Assembly: GCA_900208305.1 (NCBI GenBank)
Contig: OAPG01000014.1
Coordinates: 310,001 to 374,000 of the forward strand
Length of the DNA stretch: 64,000 nucleotides
Reading direction: 5' to 3'
Source: Melanopsichium pennsylvanicum
Taxonomy: Eukaryota > Basidiomycota > Ustilaginomycetes > Ustilaginales
Position numbers and translations under genes: made by a program. Numbering within the stretch: position 1 is the stretch's first letter; each line of letters begins with the position of its first letter. Below the pieces are notes generated by a model, which worked only from the letters and a program-made list of their open reading frames with translations, had not been told where the DNA came from and searched no databases. Below are positions 19,900 to 32,200 of this stretch, piece by piece.

Positions 19900-20654
19900 C
19901 TCTAATCTTGTTCAATGTACTGCTTCTTCTCTGCGTTCGGATCTGTGCTGCGGCGAAATGGATGAGATGCGCTGACAGCAGATGCGATGATCAGAATGCC
20001 GACTTCTCAGTCGTAAGTTGAGGCGACACCAACGAGGAAAGAGTGTGTTGCGGGTTGTGTTGGATTCAAGGGCCACCGACGGTCGCCGAGATTGCGTGTG
20101 AGCAAAGGTCAGGCCTCTCACAGCGTTGAAAGAGATTGAGCTCGGAAATCGGGACTTGGACCAAGCTGTGAAGCTGTATCGGGCACCCTCCAGCTCTTCT
20201 CTGGACAAATGCCCGATGACTCAGTCTGTGCGGCCTCCACCCAAAGAGCCACTCACAGACATATTTTTCAGTCAAGAAGAATCTCAGACTCACAGAATTG
20301 ACCCAAATCAAAATTGAACTTTGCGTGCTGCTACTGATCTGGCAGAGTCGTACCAACATTTTCACGATTGTATTAGTACATACCAAAAGCTGTCGCTCGT
20401 CAGTTACACGCACGGTGAGGTCAGTCAATCTGACCTTACATTCCACTTCCTTGATACAACCGAACCATATTCCCAAGATCTTCGCTCAAATCATATTTTA
20501 CCATCTTGCAACCATACTTTCTCAACGCCCATCTACTCGCCTATGCGGCACAGCAACTGCACTGACTGCCTTTCACCACCAACAGCTCCTCGTCTTTCCT
20601 CGACCCTGGTTTCTCTCATCCATATTCAATCGTGCGATTCGATACCAAAGCAGC
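19900..20654. promoter_or_regulatory. Divergent promoter region, SRP14 and Vms1
   Basis: 755 bases separate the start codons of two divergent genes. The right half, next to the Vms1 start, is C/T-rich, as is usual in fungal 5' leaders. I see no sharp TATA box or known operator. An open frame runs from a TTG at 20298 into the Vms1 gene but lacks an ATG. Confidence 0.5.
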
Positions 20655-23237
20655 ATGCCACAAGCCGAGGATAGCTCAACGCACAGGGGCGAGAATGCTC
20701 GCCCTGTAAAGCACTCTACCCTTTCACGACCTCTTTATGCTTTTGATCTTCCACCAGCCTTGCACAGCTCCCTCAAACTCCGCTCGCGGATAGAAGAGAC
20801 CGAGGCATCGCAGCTTCTTGCGCCGACTGTCCCACCATCGCAGCCAATAGCATCTCGAGAATCACACTCGGATGACGCAGATCAAGTTCGCAGTTCGTCT
20901 CACCTCCGAGTACCACCATGCTCGCTGTGTCCAAGTTGCGCCCCCTTCGCTTCAGTCACAGCGCAGCGTGCCCACTTCCGATCAGATTGGCATCGATACA
21001 ATGTGCAGCTCAATGTTCAAAATAGCTCCCTCCTCGTCTCGGAGCAGGCATTCGAGAAGCTTTCCGAAGAGGTAGAAAGCGCGAGCGAGCTCGAATCCGA
21101 TGAGGACGCTCAAAAGTCCACCGCAGTCAAGACGGATATCGTCACCAAGATCCTAGCACGCACCTCGCTCTCGGCAAGAGCCAATCAAGCTGGTAATGAG
21201 GAAGACGAGTCCGCCCTTGCAGACGCTGCCGATGCGCTAGACGCTATGCAATTGCGCGCTCCATTGCTGTGGTTCGTGTCAAAGGATTCCGTACCAGATA
21301 CTGACAAGCTGCAGCAGACACAGCTCGGCTTCCACCGCAACGCCTTTCCCGATCCCGGTACTGCAGCAGCGCCAAGTTTGTCGCCCTCGTCTTCGGTCAA
21401 TGACTGGTACGCGGCTTGTATTGCCACCATGCAAGCCGGTCGGATCACTCGCAAAGGCACAAAGCAATCTGCATGGAAAGGAAAGCGCATCAAGTCAAAG
21501 GAGGTGCAGGAAGCTGCCAAGTCGCTTATGATGACCGTTCTGGATGGCGAAAACTTTATTCCCGGTCTTTCAACCGCCGTCAAATCGGAAGCTGCAGGCA
21601 GTAGCGATGAATACGACGAGTCGGGCACAGACACTGAGGACGGCGATTCTTCCGATGACACCATGTCGGTTTCAGCTGTCAGCCGAAGTCCCGATGCCGA
21701 TCCTCCCTTGCGAATGTGGACGGTCCTCCTCCTCGGTGGCGGTCACTTCGCAGCGTCAGTCATCGCACTCAATCCTCACGTCACCACTTACTCCGGCAAA
21801 AGACAGGGTGCGGGCAATGCCCCCCGAGAAGACCGCTCTCTCATCCTGTTGGCCCACAAAGCATTCCATCGTTACACCACGAGGAGAAAACAAGGTGGAG
21901 GTCAAGCCGCGCAGGACGCTACCGGGCGATTCGCAAAGTCCGCTGGTGCACAGCTGCGTCGATACAACGAAGCCGCGCTCGGCGATGACGTCCGAGGCCT
22001 TCTCGACTCTCCTGGGTGGCGTGAGCTCATCTCGCGCAGCGAAAAGATCTGGATTCGGGCCGGTGCGCGCGCAGCACGAGGCCTGCTTTGGTCTTGGGAG
22101 GGCGCCAAGGCGAGCAGGGGCAGTCCTCTGGAATCAGCCCGCAACGACGGCAGGCTGGGCTCGCTGCCCTTCCCAACCCGGCGTCCCACCATTGGCGAGA
22201 CAGTGCGATGCTTCCTCGAGCTGGCCAAAGTGAAGGTCGAGCACAAGTCGGAGGAGCAGCTCGCCGCAGAAGATCAAGAGGCGCTCGAGCAAATCAACCA
22301 AAAGTCTCGCAAAGAGGCCGAAGCCAGACGGCGGGAAGAGAAAGCGCGCGAACGAGCGATGGCCGTCGAGCAGAGCAAGGCAGAGAAGCGTGCTAAGCCA
22401 ACAAAGCTCACGGAGGAAGAGCAAGCAGAGCGGACAAGATGGACACGCTTGGTCGAGATGGTGAGCAAAAACAGGACCGAAGCTCTCATGACATTCCTGA
22501 ACAAGAACGAGCAAGATATGTTCCATGGCAGTATTGATATGCGCTTGCCTGATTGGTTGCTGGGACAGGTGGTGGACGAGGCAGGCGCATCTGCTCCAGG
22601 GTCGAGGCTAGTTCCGGCAACGATCTTGCAGCTAGCTGCCGAGGCAGGGAGCGAAGGCGTGACTCGATACTTGCTCGAGGAGAAACATGCGGATCCGACG
22701 CTGGCGACTGAGCGCCTTGGCGAGCTGAGGAGACGCTTCAGCTCCCCATCCGCACCGCAAGAGGAAGCAGGTGAGGTTGCACATCGCACCGCCTACGATC
22801 TGTGCAGCACCAAAGAGGTACGCAACGTATTCCGCCGAATGATGGCCGAGCATCCGGAGCGATGCGATTGGGGCACCATGACTGTCGGCGGTGCACGCGT
22901 GCCTAGTGCGCTCACGGAAGAGATGCAAGATACTCATGCCTCAAAGCAGAAAGATAGGCGGGCGGCGATGCGCGAAAAGGCCCGCGAACGTGCGAACAAG
23001 GCTGCAGAGAAGGAAGCCGCCAAACCACCACAGCCAGAAGAGGAAGTGAAGGTGGAACAGCAAAAAAGCTCGCATCAGACGACAAACAGACTGGGCGGAA
23101 CGAACGTGGCCCCAAGAGCTTTGTTGCAGCAGAGGGACGAACAGCAGGGCTTGAAGCCCGAAATTCGTGCTAGGATTGAAAGAGAAAAGCGCGCGAGGGC
23201 CGCAGAGGAAAGGATGAAGGCTCTCATGAACAAGTAA
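20655..23237 (+). CDS. VMS1: Vms1/ANKZF1-type peptidyl-tRNA endonuclease of ribosome quality control
   Basis: Vms1 releases stalled nascent chains from 60S ribosomes by cutting tRNA and works with Cdc48/p97. The first ATG is at 20655 (MPQAEDSSTHRG), giving 860 residues; the frame is open further up but has no ATG. Domains in order are a C2H2 zinc finger (Cys92, Cys95, His107, His113), the VLRF1 domain (MWTVLLLGGGHFAASV to IWIRAGARAARG, about 355-480), a Lys/Arg-rich coiled coil (about 540-595), an ankyrin-like unit (TILQLAAEAGSEGVTRYLL) and a C-terminal VCP-interacting motif (EREKRARAAEERMKAL). The conserved catalytic Gln, likened to the Gln of the eRF1 GGQ motif, is Gln417 in RRKQGGGQ. All key parts are present. 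It is divergent with SRP14 and convergent with the TPR gene. Confidence 0.92.
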   Translation: MPQAEDSSTHRGENARPVKHSTLSRPLYAFDLPPALHSSLKLRSRIEETEASQLLAPTVPPSQPIASRESHSDDADQVRSSSHLRVPPCSLCPSCAPFASVTAQRAHFRSDWHRYNVQLNVQNSSLLVSEQAFEKLSEEVESASELESDEDAQKSTAVKTDIVTKILARTSLSARANQAGNEEDESALADAADALDAMQLRAPLLWFVSKDSVPDTDKLQQTQLGFHRNAFPDPGTAAAPSLSPSSSVNDWYAACIATMQAGRITRKGTKQSAWKGKRIKSKEVQEAAKSLMMTVLDGENFIPGLSTAVKSEAAGSSDEYDESGTDTEDGDSSDDTMSVSAVSRSPDADPPLRMWTVLLLGGGHFAASVIALNPHVTTYSGKRQGAGNAPREDRSLILLAHKAFHRYTTRRKQGGGQAAQDATGRFAKSAGAQLRRYNEAALGDDVRGLLDSPGWRELISRSEKIWIRAGARAARGLLWSWEGAKASRGSPLESARNDGRLGSLPFPTRRPTIGETVRCFLELAKVKVEHKSEEQLAAEDQEALEQINQKSRKEAEARRREEKARERAMAVEQSKAEKRAKPTKLTEEEQAERTRWTRLVEMVSKNRTEALMTFLNKNEQDMFHGSIDMRLPDWLLGQVVDEAGASAPGSRLVPATILQLAAEAGSEGVTRYLLEEKHADPTLATERLGELRRRFSSPSAPQEEAGEVAHRTAYDLCSTKEVRNVFRRMMAEHPERCDWGTMTVGGARVPSALTEEMQDTHASKQKDRRAAMREKARERANKAAEKEAAKPPQPEEEVKVEQQKSSHQTTNRLGGTNVAPRALLQQRDEQQGLKPEIRARIEREKRARAAEERMKALMNK

Positions 23238-23399
23238 AGTATGCATTCACTCGAATCAATGACGGCGAACAACGCGAACGTGCGATTGAAGATGCTCGAT
23301 GAGTGAGATGGAAGGTAACAAATACAGCATGTAGCGAACGAAGTTCTACTCTCTGACTGAAACAAGTCATAGAAGTTGTCGTAATTTGAGCTTGTTACA

Positions 23400-24092
23400 T
23401 CAGCGAACAAAGTTCATCGAGTATCCTCCACCCGGCTGCTGGGTGAATTTGAAATTGTTGGTACTCAACCCAAAATTTCCCAACAGACTATCTCCCAGAC
23501 CTTTTAGCTTCTGAATCATATCATCTTTCTCCTTCTCTGCGGCTGCTTGTGCTTTTGGCTCGAGGCGCTTGATTGCAGCGACAATTTCGGGTCTTGTCGC
23601 TGGAGGAAGGTCCGGCAGAGTGAGAAGAAGTTTGTTGTCTTCCAGCGCGGAGGAGAGACCGGACCATCCGGCGATCTGTTCGTTTGCCTGAGCACGGCGG
23701 TAGAGCGCCTTGACATATTCTGGTTGATCAAGGAGAGATTCATTGCAAGCCTTGACCGCATCGCGATGTTGATCCAGGCGGAGATGTGTGGCTGCAATGT
23801 TGGCATATATGACCGAGCGGAAAGTGCGGATCTGTTCTTCTTCCTCTGTTTCTGGTTCAGGTTGGGATGCTTGTGTTGGGGCATTTGAGCTTTCTGCGTC
23901 GCAATCATCCTGTCTTGTGTCTTCACCTTTGTGCCCGGGCTCATTGGTAGGTTTGCGGGGCGGCAATCTGGCTACGATGTCGAGGTAGGTAGACAGGGCG
24001 CCATCGTAGTCCTTTGCAGCAAATTTGCGATTTGCTTGTGCTTTGAGCTCGTGAATCTGTTCCGAGATGTATGCCTCCTCGATGATCGCCAT
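23400..24092 (-). CDS. TTC1-like tetratricopeptide repeat protein
   Basis: A 230-residue single-exon gene. The N-terminal TPR (about 10-45, LKAQANRKFAAKDYDGALST) is followed by an acidic, Gln/Glu-rich insert. Two more TPRs follow at about 90-160 (YANIAATHLRLDQHRDAVKA, then YVKALYRRAQANEQI). The end LKGLGDSLLGNFGLSTNNF and GGGYSMNFVR is the signature of the TTC1 family, a co-chaperone-like adaptor that binds Hsp70/Hsp90 in animals; the fungal role is little studied. The 3' end lies about 160 bases from the Vms1 stop (convergent), and the 5' end is divergent with the inositol kinase gene. Confidence 0.88.
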   Translation of the reverse strand: MAIIEEAYISEQIHELKAQANRKFAAKDYDGALSTYLDIVARLPPRKPTNEPGHKGEDTRQDDCDAESSNAPTQASQPEPETEEEEQIRTFRSVIYANIAATHLRLDQHRDAVKACNESLLDQPEYVKALYRRAQANEQIAGWSGLSSALEDNKLLLTLPDLPPATRPEIVAAIKRLEPKAQAAAEKEKDDMIQKLKGLGDSLLGNFGLSTNNFKFTQQPGGGYSMNFVR

Positions 24093-24429
24093 GGTCAGCT
24101 TGGATGCGTAAGGGATGGGACTGGATGGAGAAGCTGGAGGGCTGAGGGTGAATGGTAGGTGGTACGATCTGTCAAGAGTTCAAGATTGAAACTGAGGCCG
24201 CCTGCTATGGGTCGACCGATTGTCGTAATTGACGAGGCTGAACCCTGCATGGAGTTGGAAGGAGGGAAAGGAATCGAAACGCTACAAGGCGGATGCGACA
24301 CGCGTATTTCAGGGTTCGATGGCGCTCGGTTCCATGCCTAGAGAGTTGAAAAGTTGTGTGATGCATGCGTTGCGTTCGGCACCCCTCTACAGTATCGCCC
24401 ACTACCACCTAGAGCTAGAGCCAAACACG
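24093..24429. promoter_or_regulatory. Divergent promoter, TTC1-like gene and inositol polyphosphate kinase
   Basis: 337 bases between two divergent starts. An in-frame ATG at 24319 could lengthen the kinase by 37 residues (MALGSMPRELKS), which would leave 226 bases of shared promoter. No known binding site is evident. Confidence 0.5.
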
Positions 24430-25545
24430 ATGGGCGATACCACTGCGCAGATACCTGATCTTATGCCGCTGGCAAATCAGGTCGCCGGCCACCCTGATGG
24501 CGTACAGTGCTTGGAGGGTGGACGCCTGGTGGTTAAGGACTGTCTTGTACGAGAATTGCAATTCTATCAAGAGGTCGAGCAAGCGGTCACAGGCAAGACC
24601 GCGATAGATGCGCGTCAAGTCGAGCTGCTGGACAGATTGCTCAATACAATGCCGAAATGTCACGGAAGCTGGCAAGAGTACATTGGACGTGGGTTCGGAT
24701 CGGTAGCGCCTGCGAAAGAAAGCGGACAAGCGCCACGAATCGTCTTGGAGAACCTGACGTTTGGGTACGAGAAGCCGAACGTCTGCGACATCAAGTTGGG
24801 CACACAACTCTGGGATGAAGATGCGACGGATGAAAAGAGGCAAAGGATGGTGAAGGCGGCTGCTGGTACCACCAGTGGCTCACACGGTATCAGGCTGACC
24901 GGATGGCAGGTAAGTGGTTCAGAGCCAGCCGCGGGTGAGCAACTGCAGAGACGAATGTACAAAGGACGACTGTAAGCTTACCATGCGTATCGCTCTGACT
25001 TTGATGCCGTTGGCAAGCAGACATACGACGTGAAGACACAAAGTTACCACGTCGTGCCAAAGGCGTTTGGTAAAACGATCAAACCAGAACACTTGGATCT
25101 GGGGATGCGCATGCTGCTTGCGTGTCCAGAAGAGGATGATGCTGAGCGGGCTGAGATGGTGCTTGCAGGTAGCAGTATAAAGGGAGACACTCTGTCGCTG
25201 CGTTTACCAAGCTTGGCGGATGAGCTAGTGGTGCGAATGTTGTGCAATCACTTGATCAAGGATCTGGAGGAGCTGCATGCAATTTTCTCGGAGATCGAAG
25301 TGCGAATGCGAGGCGCATCGCTGCTGTTGATATACGAGGGCGAGCCAAGTCGAGTCAGCCGAAGCGTAGCTCAGAGTAATGACGTTGACGAGGGCAAGGC
25401 ACAGGTGCGACTGATTGACTTTGGCCATGCAACGATTGTGCCTGGGCAAGGACCCGACAAAGGTGTTTTGCTTGGGCTGAGCACAGTGCTTGATCTGGCT
25501 AAGAAGCAGCTACAGAGACTAGAGAGCCGAAAGAGGAGAGAGTGA
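24430..25545 (+). CDS. Inositol polyphosphate kinase (IPMK/Arg82 type), two exons
   Basis: The product is a 334-residue kinase of the inositol polyphosphate kinase family, which phosphorylates Ins(1,4,5)P3 and higher inositol phosphates in the nucleus or cytosol. Exons are 24430-24909 and 25021-25545; the 111-nt intron has a GTAAGT donor, a CTGAC branch-like site and a CAG acceptor, and joining gives TGWQ-TYDVKTQSY in frame. Visible motifs are the substrate-binding PNVCDIKLG (PxxxDxKxG, 116-124), SLLLIYEGE (260-267) and the metal-binding LIDFGHA (Asp293). The small size, without the long N-terminal region of Kcs1 (IP6K), points to the Arg82/IPMK branch. The start could instead be the in-frame ATG at 24319. 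Confidence 0.88.
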
Positions 25546-26246
25546 TGAATATATTATACGGTACAACGGTGTATGCGCTGACAAGGTTTTGCTGAAAAGA
25601 TGGAATGCTGTGTGTGTGTGTACATATGTGTGTGAGTAATTCTAACAAGACCGGCCAAGTGACCATAGACAACAGGTGCTTCAGTGAAGTTCTGTTCAGC
25701 ACTGTTCTGTACGATGGCGTCGAAGCGGATTTGGAGTGCATTTGAGGTTGAACCTGCCGAATGCTGAACCCCTAAATTAGGAAAGAAAATGCAGCAATCT
25801 GCATGCACACTACTCTGTGTGTGTGTACGATATACCACAACATCAAAAGCAACAATTTGGCAACACTGTCCATCGCTGCGAGATTAACTGAGTGCGTATT
25901 TTGCAGCCCTAAACCACCACATTACTCATTCCAACCCAGTCCTTATCTTCCTTCATCATCGTCCTTTTCGCCTCTACCTTCTATCGCACCCTTTCAAAGT
26001 CACTCTTTTGGTCTCGCATTTCACCTCAACATTAGCCGCATCCTGCTCAACTCTCCTTGTTCGACATCCAGTCTTACGTTGTTGCATCGACTCGCTTATA
26101 GCATACCTAGCATATCCAACGCGTTCGCAAGCATTCGCAAGCATTCCAGACATCACATCATCGCCTCTTTCAATCGCATAGGCCATCATGATCCTCTCTA
26201 AGTCCTGAATCCATCTGGCCTTCACTCTGGTGATCCAAATACCATC
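25546..26246. other. Spacer and pyrimidine-rich leader of the Spo71-like gene
   Basis: Two short TG runs (about 25609-25633 and 25817-25827) flank the left part. From about 25,900 the plus strand is strongly C/T-rich up to the ATG at 26247, as is typical of fungal 5' leaders. A 132-codon plus-strand frame here (25803-26201) has no domain and is taken as non-coding or an upstream ORF. Confidence 0.5.
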
Positions 26247-29200
26247 ATGGCCATTTCTAGCTCAACCAGCCCGCAGCGGTCGACTCCCGTAAAGGCTTTC
26301 GAGCCTCTTAATCCACCACCGCGTGACGAGGTCAAGTCCGTGGCATCTCATATCGCACACTCAAACCAAGCAACGCCAACCAACAGAACCATTACTTCAC
26401 ATTCTCATGTACAGTTCCCTCCTCCTACACCACGCTGTCCAAAGTGTCAGCCCCTCCTTCAGCATCCCTGCTCCACCAAGAGTATCCCTATCAAACCCAG
26501 CTCGGCATCTGAATCGCTGGTCGCTCCTGCTCATCATGTTAGCATCCGTCGATACATTGGGCCCCTTCCAGTCCCGGCGTCATCCGCAAAAGCCATTGCA
26601 AACGCAATCGCAGAGGATGATGCCTACATTCCACCACACTCTTCAGCACACCAGCCACCTGCCTCGAACCAACCCCATCTCTCCTCCGAATCCGAGAACA
26701 ACCAACACCACCACCACATCAAGGCCGCAGACTATGCTCTCTCACACACAAAGCAGCGTTCCACCGGCCAAGCTGACCCGGCGCATACTTGGACACATCC
26801 TTTCCGAGGCTCAAGTCCCGCGGATCAACAGGCTGCCAAACAATATCACACGCTTTCTCCCCCTTCTTCCCCCTCTACCCCACGGCAAACCCAGCCTCTT
26901 CCCATACCTCGCCCAGGTACCGTCGCGCGTGATCCATCCTCAGCCTCGGTCATGTCCAACACTACCTTCATCAGCGCACATTCTCTGCAACGTTCTGCCT
27001 TGAGCGAAACAGAGGCTACTCAGCGAGGTGAAATCACCTTTGGTCTCCGTCCATCCACCGGTACCGACGCTTCTCCATCAGCCTCTCGCTCTGTCGGTCC
27101 CTCCAAAAGGAGGCTTGCTCTACGCAATCGCAAGAGCAGTCAATCCTTCTCCACAAGTGCACCAACGAACGCCTCTCTATTTCCACCGCCTTCGATCCTC
27201 AAGTCCTCTGCTCCTGTTCTTTCCTTCCAGCACGCAAATACTGTCCTCGAAGACGGCATCTCTGGGCGACCAAACATCGCCAACGCGCGTAGCGCCGAGA
27301 ACCTCCGCATCGCAGCCCTTGGTCAACAACGTAGGATAGGCTCCCAAGGTTCAAGCTTCTCTGCCTCTGCTGCTTCTTCGCCCAGCGTTCCACCAATCGC
27401 GCTACCGCTCCTCGATCTACCGCTGGATGAGATCGAAGAAGTTATCAACGACCCCGGTCATTCTCGGCATGCGCTCTCGTCAAGCGAGCCCAATTGGCAA
27501 CGTCCGCAAACCACTGAGCTGGATACAATGGACTCGCAGCAGACTGCTTTGTCATCCGACGGGCATATACCGATTCCCGACGCAGACCGCCGTAATCTCA
27601 ACGGCAGTAATGGCACCACCGTTATCCGCAAAAGCGATGATATTGGCAATGGCGGCTCCGGACTCTCCCTGAAATCGCCTAGATCTTTCTCCAGTGGCTC
27701 CGACTCGCATGCATCTAATTCGCAACAGGCCCCAAATGCAGAAAGCCAGCGCCACGATCTGTTGCATCCATCTTGGGAGCAAGCGAATCACGCGACAACA
27801 GATGCTGATGCAGCCCACGGCGTCGTCCCGAACGGTTCCACGACTCTGGCTGATACGCTTTCAGCTACCGACTTCGAAGATACCCAGCAGAGTATCATGA
27901 AAATATCTCGCGAGGCCGTCGGAAGAGGTTTGCCCACCAAGCGTTCCTTGACCTTTAGTGGAGAGCCAAGCATGGCTCAGACGCCACGGCATGTCACAAA
28001 TTCAGCAGGTGTCCATCTATCTCGCGCTGTCGATCACCCTCGTGAGATCTCACGTCAGAGCAGAATGAGCAGAGCATCCACAGCTGGCACGTTCAATACC
28101 ATCGGCACCGTGGCCACAGAAGGCTCTTTCGGAGCGACGGGCGAAAAAGCTTCCACTCTCGCCAGAAAGTTTCTCGCTGGTGGAAGCTTTAGGAAGGTGC
28201 CCAAGCGCACTGATTCGATGCAAAATCGCGGCCAACGCAGCAAACAATTCGGTATTACACGCACAGACTCCATCCAGGATCCCTTTGCCTCGAGCTCTCC
28301 ATTGTCGGCTGAAACACGTCGGGCATCTCCTTTTACGGCGCGTCGACGTCGCACAGGACGAACTACTAGCTTTGTATCCACGCATAGAGATCCTAGCCGA
28401 CGCATATCCACCCGCGGCACCGAGGCTTCCGTTGCAGACAGTAGCTCCACTAGCCGCGTTCGTGGTGTGCAACCCGGGGCGGTTGGTACCAGTACTGGTG
28501 GAACTAAATGGGTTGGTGAGAGCTTCCAAGTCGGCAAGCGCTTCTGGGAAATTCTCAACGCGCGCCGCGATGACTTGCAAGAATCATCGCCATGCACTTG
28601 CGAGGATGTCGAACAGCATGCTGGGAAAGTCTCGAACGTACTGCACACAGTGTCGAATACCGCCGAACGCGAGCAGGCTAAAGAGCAGGCTACCAAAGTC
28701 GAACAGCTCAAGCAAAGTCCAAATGGTGTCATCACTCTGCTTGCTCAAGAAGCACAAGACATTTCGGACGACAAGGCGACAGAAGCACAGATACGAGCAA
28801 ACCCTGAGCGTGCATCCGCACAGAAGCTAGCCAGCCAAAAAGGCAGCCGCGATGCCGACGACAAGCTTGAGGTATCTCAAGCTGATACCACTGCTTTCCA
28901 CAGACGCAAGACGGGCAGCGCCAAGCCGTCTCGTAGGAAAGTCACCAATGACGCATCCGAAGTCTCCATTGAGACCGTCCATCCCGAAGAAGCTACGCCT
29001 GTGGCTATCGAAGCACGCCAGGGCTGGAGCGAGATCGTCACAAAGATGTCGTCCATCACAGGAGAGCCGGGGACGGGCCTGAAAGCGCACGTGTTCGATC
29101 GCAAAATCGCACCTGCATCAGAAGCTGTATCTACAAAGAGCAGATCACAGGAGGAGTCGAAACGTGACCTTAGTCGCGACAGTGCCATCACACCTTCTCA

Positions 29201-32200
29201 GCAGGACGAATTGGCCAGATTGACTGCGGATACCCACTTGAAGATTCTCGCCAGATCTTCAAGCTTGGTCGAGTCAGAACAATCCTCGGCTGCGTCGAGA
29301 TCCGTCTACGAATCCATTGCCCCCTCAACGCTCATGGACGGGGTCGCGCCACGCATTTCCAGCCTAGCGATGGGTGCTTCAGCCAGCATGACCCGAAGCG
29401 ATGCATTGTCGCACCCAGCTCCACCGGCTTCGGTTGAAGCCGGCAATCCGGAACTTCTTCACCAGCTCCTCCGCCGCAGGAGCAACCTCGGAGAGAGACC
29501 TGATTACATGCCTGATGCTGCCAGTGATCATGCCGTCGTGATCAAGCCTGTTGCATCCCCGCTCAGCCTCACGCCTACACGAGAGCTGGCGTCGCCCTAC
29601 ACAGGACCATTGCTGGAACAAGATCCCTTCCCGCTTGATGCTACCCCGTCCAGTGAGAGCAGCGAGCCCACAGCCAGCACATCGCGCCCAATGCCTACAG
29701 GTCTTCTCAAGGCCGTAGGACTGTCGAGCAGTCCAGAGCGCAAGAAGACCGTCAAATTTGACACTGGTTTCAATCGGCCTGGTCTGAAGGGCCGTTTTAC
29801 TGCTTCCCTTTTCGCAGGAAAGGCTGAGGACATTCAAGCTCCACCATCCAGTCTCATGGCTACCACTCCCGGCGATGCAGAGCCACGACCTCCCCAGGAA
29901 GTTCTCGCAAGACCTCAACCCAATGCCATTCAGAGGCCGGATTTCTTCGTCAGCTCGAGCCCAGATAGCGAGGTGCACGAGAGCGAGACCAGTATCATTA
30001 CTCGCAAGAGCGTCATCAAAAAGGACCGTATGCTTGTCAAGATCGCTTGGACACCGGATGTAGACATCCCAAGCAACTTTGACGAATTGCTAGCACGCAA
30101 ATATCCAATCCGAGAAGAAGAGTGGCGGGAATTTGTCGTCGTACTCAGGATGCGCAAGCTAGAGCTTTGGACCGACCCGTCGCTGACAAATAAGCTGACT
30201 GGGCATGGCGACCGTCTCAAGCTGCAGACCACCATTGCTCTCTCGCGCGGCTCCACTTTCGTCTCTCTCTTCTCTCCCGTCGACCGCATCTTCTGCCTGA
30301 CCTTTCAGCCGTGGAAGTCTCTCTCGGCCCACCACAAGCGTGGCATCCATCTACGCCGACAGGGAACCGACATCGTGCTCTTCAATTGTCGTGCTGGCTC
30401 GGCAGCAGCAGACTGGATTTGGGAGCTCTGGCGCGAGCTCGGCGGTCTCATCCCGGAATCGCTCGAGGTGCACGTCCCTTCTTTTGGTCTCAAGGTCAGG
30501 TTTCCGGTTCCAGAAACTATGCCTGTAGAGCGGGCGGAGTCGTTGGCGGCCACACCGGGCAGCCAGCTTAGCACAGAGAAAGGCCTTTTTGCGCTCAGTT
30601 CGATCAGCCAGTCTCAGGATGGAGGCGAGGGCTTTAAGCTCATGAACAGATCCAACATCATCGCCATGACCTGGAAGCTGTTCTCAAGCATCGAAGAGTG
30701 GCGCGATCTCATGGCATTGTCGCAACAGCGAGGACTTAGACTCGAACTCGCGTGGAGGCGAGGGAACGAGCTTGACTGGGTCATTAATGAAAGGACTGTC
30801 GAGAATCACCCGCGACACTGGGCCGTGCTGTGCGGTGCGTTGCTCAGAGACTACAAGCATCCCGCCATTCTAGAGCTGCGCGCAGCAGCACATTATCCGA
30901 CTTCTGTATTGGTAGCCCCCAATCAATACTTGCAGGAACCTCCCGCGGTAGAAGGGTTTCTTTGGCGTGTCAAGCCTGTGTCGGGAGCCCTCACACGCCT
31001 CTACCTCACCACGTACGATGGCTCGCTCTACATCTGTCGATCCACCCGAGCCTTCCCACCCGACCGTCACCTTGCTGTGCAAATGCAGGAGGCAATGGAC
31101 ATGCGCGTACCGAGGACCAGCGGCACAACGCAGGGAAGAAGTGCCAAGCCTTCAACGCCAGCAACGAAGAGTGCATTGGCTCGTGCCCTGGCCAAGTTTA
31201 TCAGTGCCAACAATTCAGCGCGCCGCGACGAAGACGTGGCCACGCTGCGTCAAAATGTCTTGGAGGCTATCAGCTATCCAGCCGAGACCGAGGAAGAGTT
31301 CCAAGGGCAGATCGAGGCGTACCAGTCGTTCGAGAGGCGCAGGCAGTTTGAGCAGATCCGAGGGTCCGATGGCTTTGTCGATCTCAAAATGATTCACACA
31401 ATCAAGACCATTGGCAGTGGTCCTGTTCGCTGCCCAGGTGAGGACGAAATTCGTCGTCCCGCAGGTGCAGGCAGCACACCTTTGCACCAGAAACTCGAGG
31501 AGGACCTTTCGGTTGCCCAGCGTGACGGCGAAGAGTCCGATGACGAAGACGAGAGCCATGCGACCAACGACATTGGTGGGCAAGAGGGCCTGGAAGCTGC
31601 TGATGATCCCAACGAGGTACGCCGGGCGCGGCAGATCGAGATCCTCCTTACGAATGGCAAGGCCGTCCGACTGGAAGCCTTCAGCGCTCCTGTCGCTAGA
31701 GAGTGGGTAGAGCGCATCTCGGATCTTGTCAAGTACTGGCGGTGCAGAGAGCGGGCAGATGCCACCGAGCTGATGTACGCCGCGGGAATCGACATCACTG
31801 AGCTTCACAAACAGCTTTCCGGACGTCACACCAAGGCCAAGGGCACTGAGGGCGTGGATGAGCAAAGGCTGTCCCCTATCTTGGGCAACATTTGGAATTG
31901 GTGCCAGATTGAGGGCTGCCGCAATATTATCCGGTCCGGACGGCTTTTCCACAAGAAGAGCAGCTACAGCGCCTTCAAAGCTCGAGATTACGTGCTGATC
32001 GCTGGTCGTCTGCTGTGCTTCAAGTTGGTCAAGTCTGTAAGGACCACACGTGCGAGGCAGAACAATGGCATCTTTCATCGTCGACAAGATACTGTGATTC
32101 ATCTGCGAGACGCCTATGTCTACAGTGGCAAGCTTAGCGAAGACATGCTCAAGAATGGTCGTTCGGATCCAGCACAGGCGGTTTCAGGCATCGGCGGCGG

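Noticed and set aside
20298..20654. In-frame N-terminal extension of Vms1 from 20298
   Set aside because: The extension starts with TTG, has no ATG, and its sequence is not like the family; the first ATG is at 20655.
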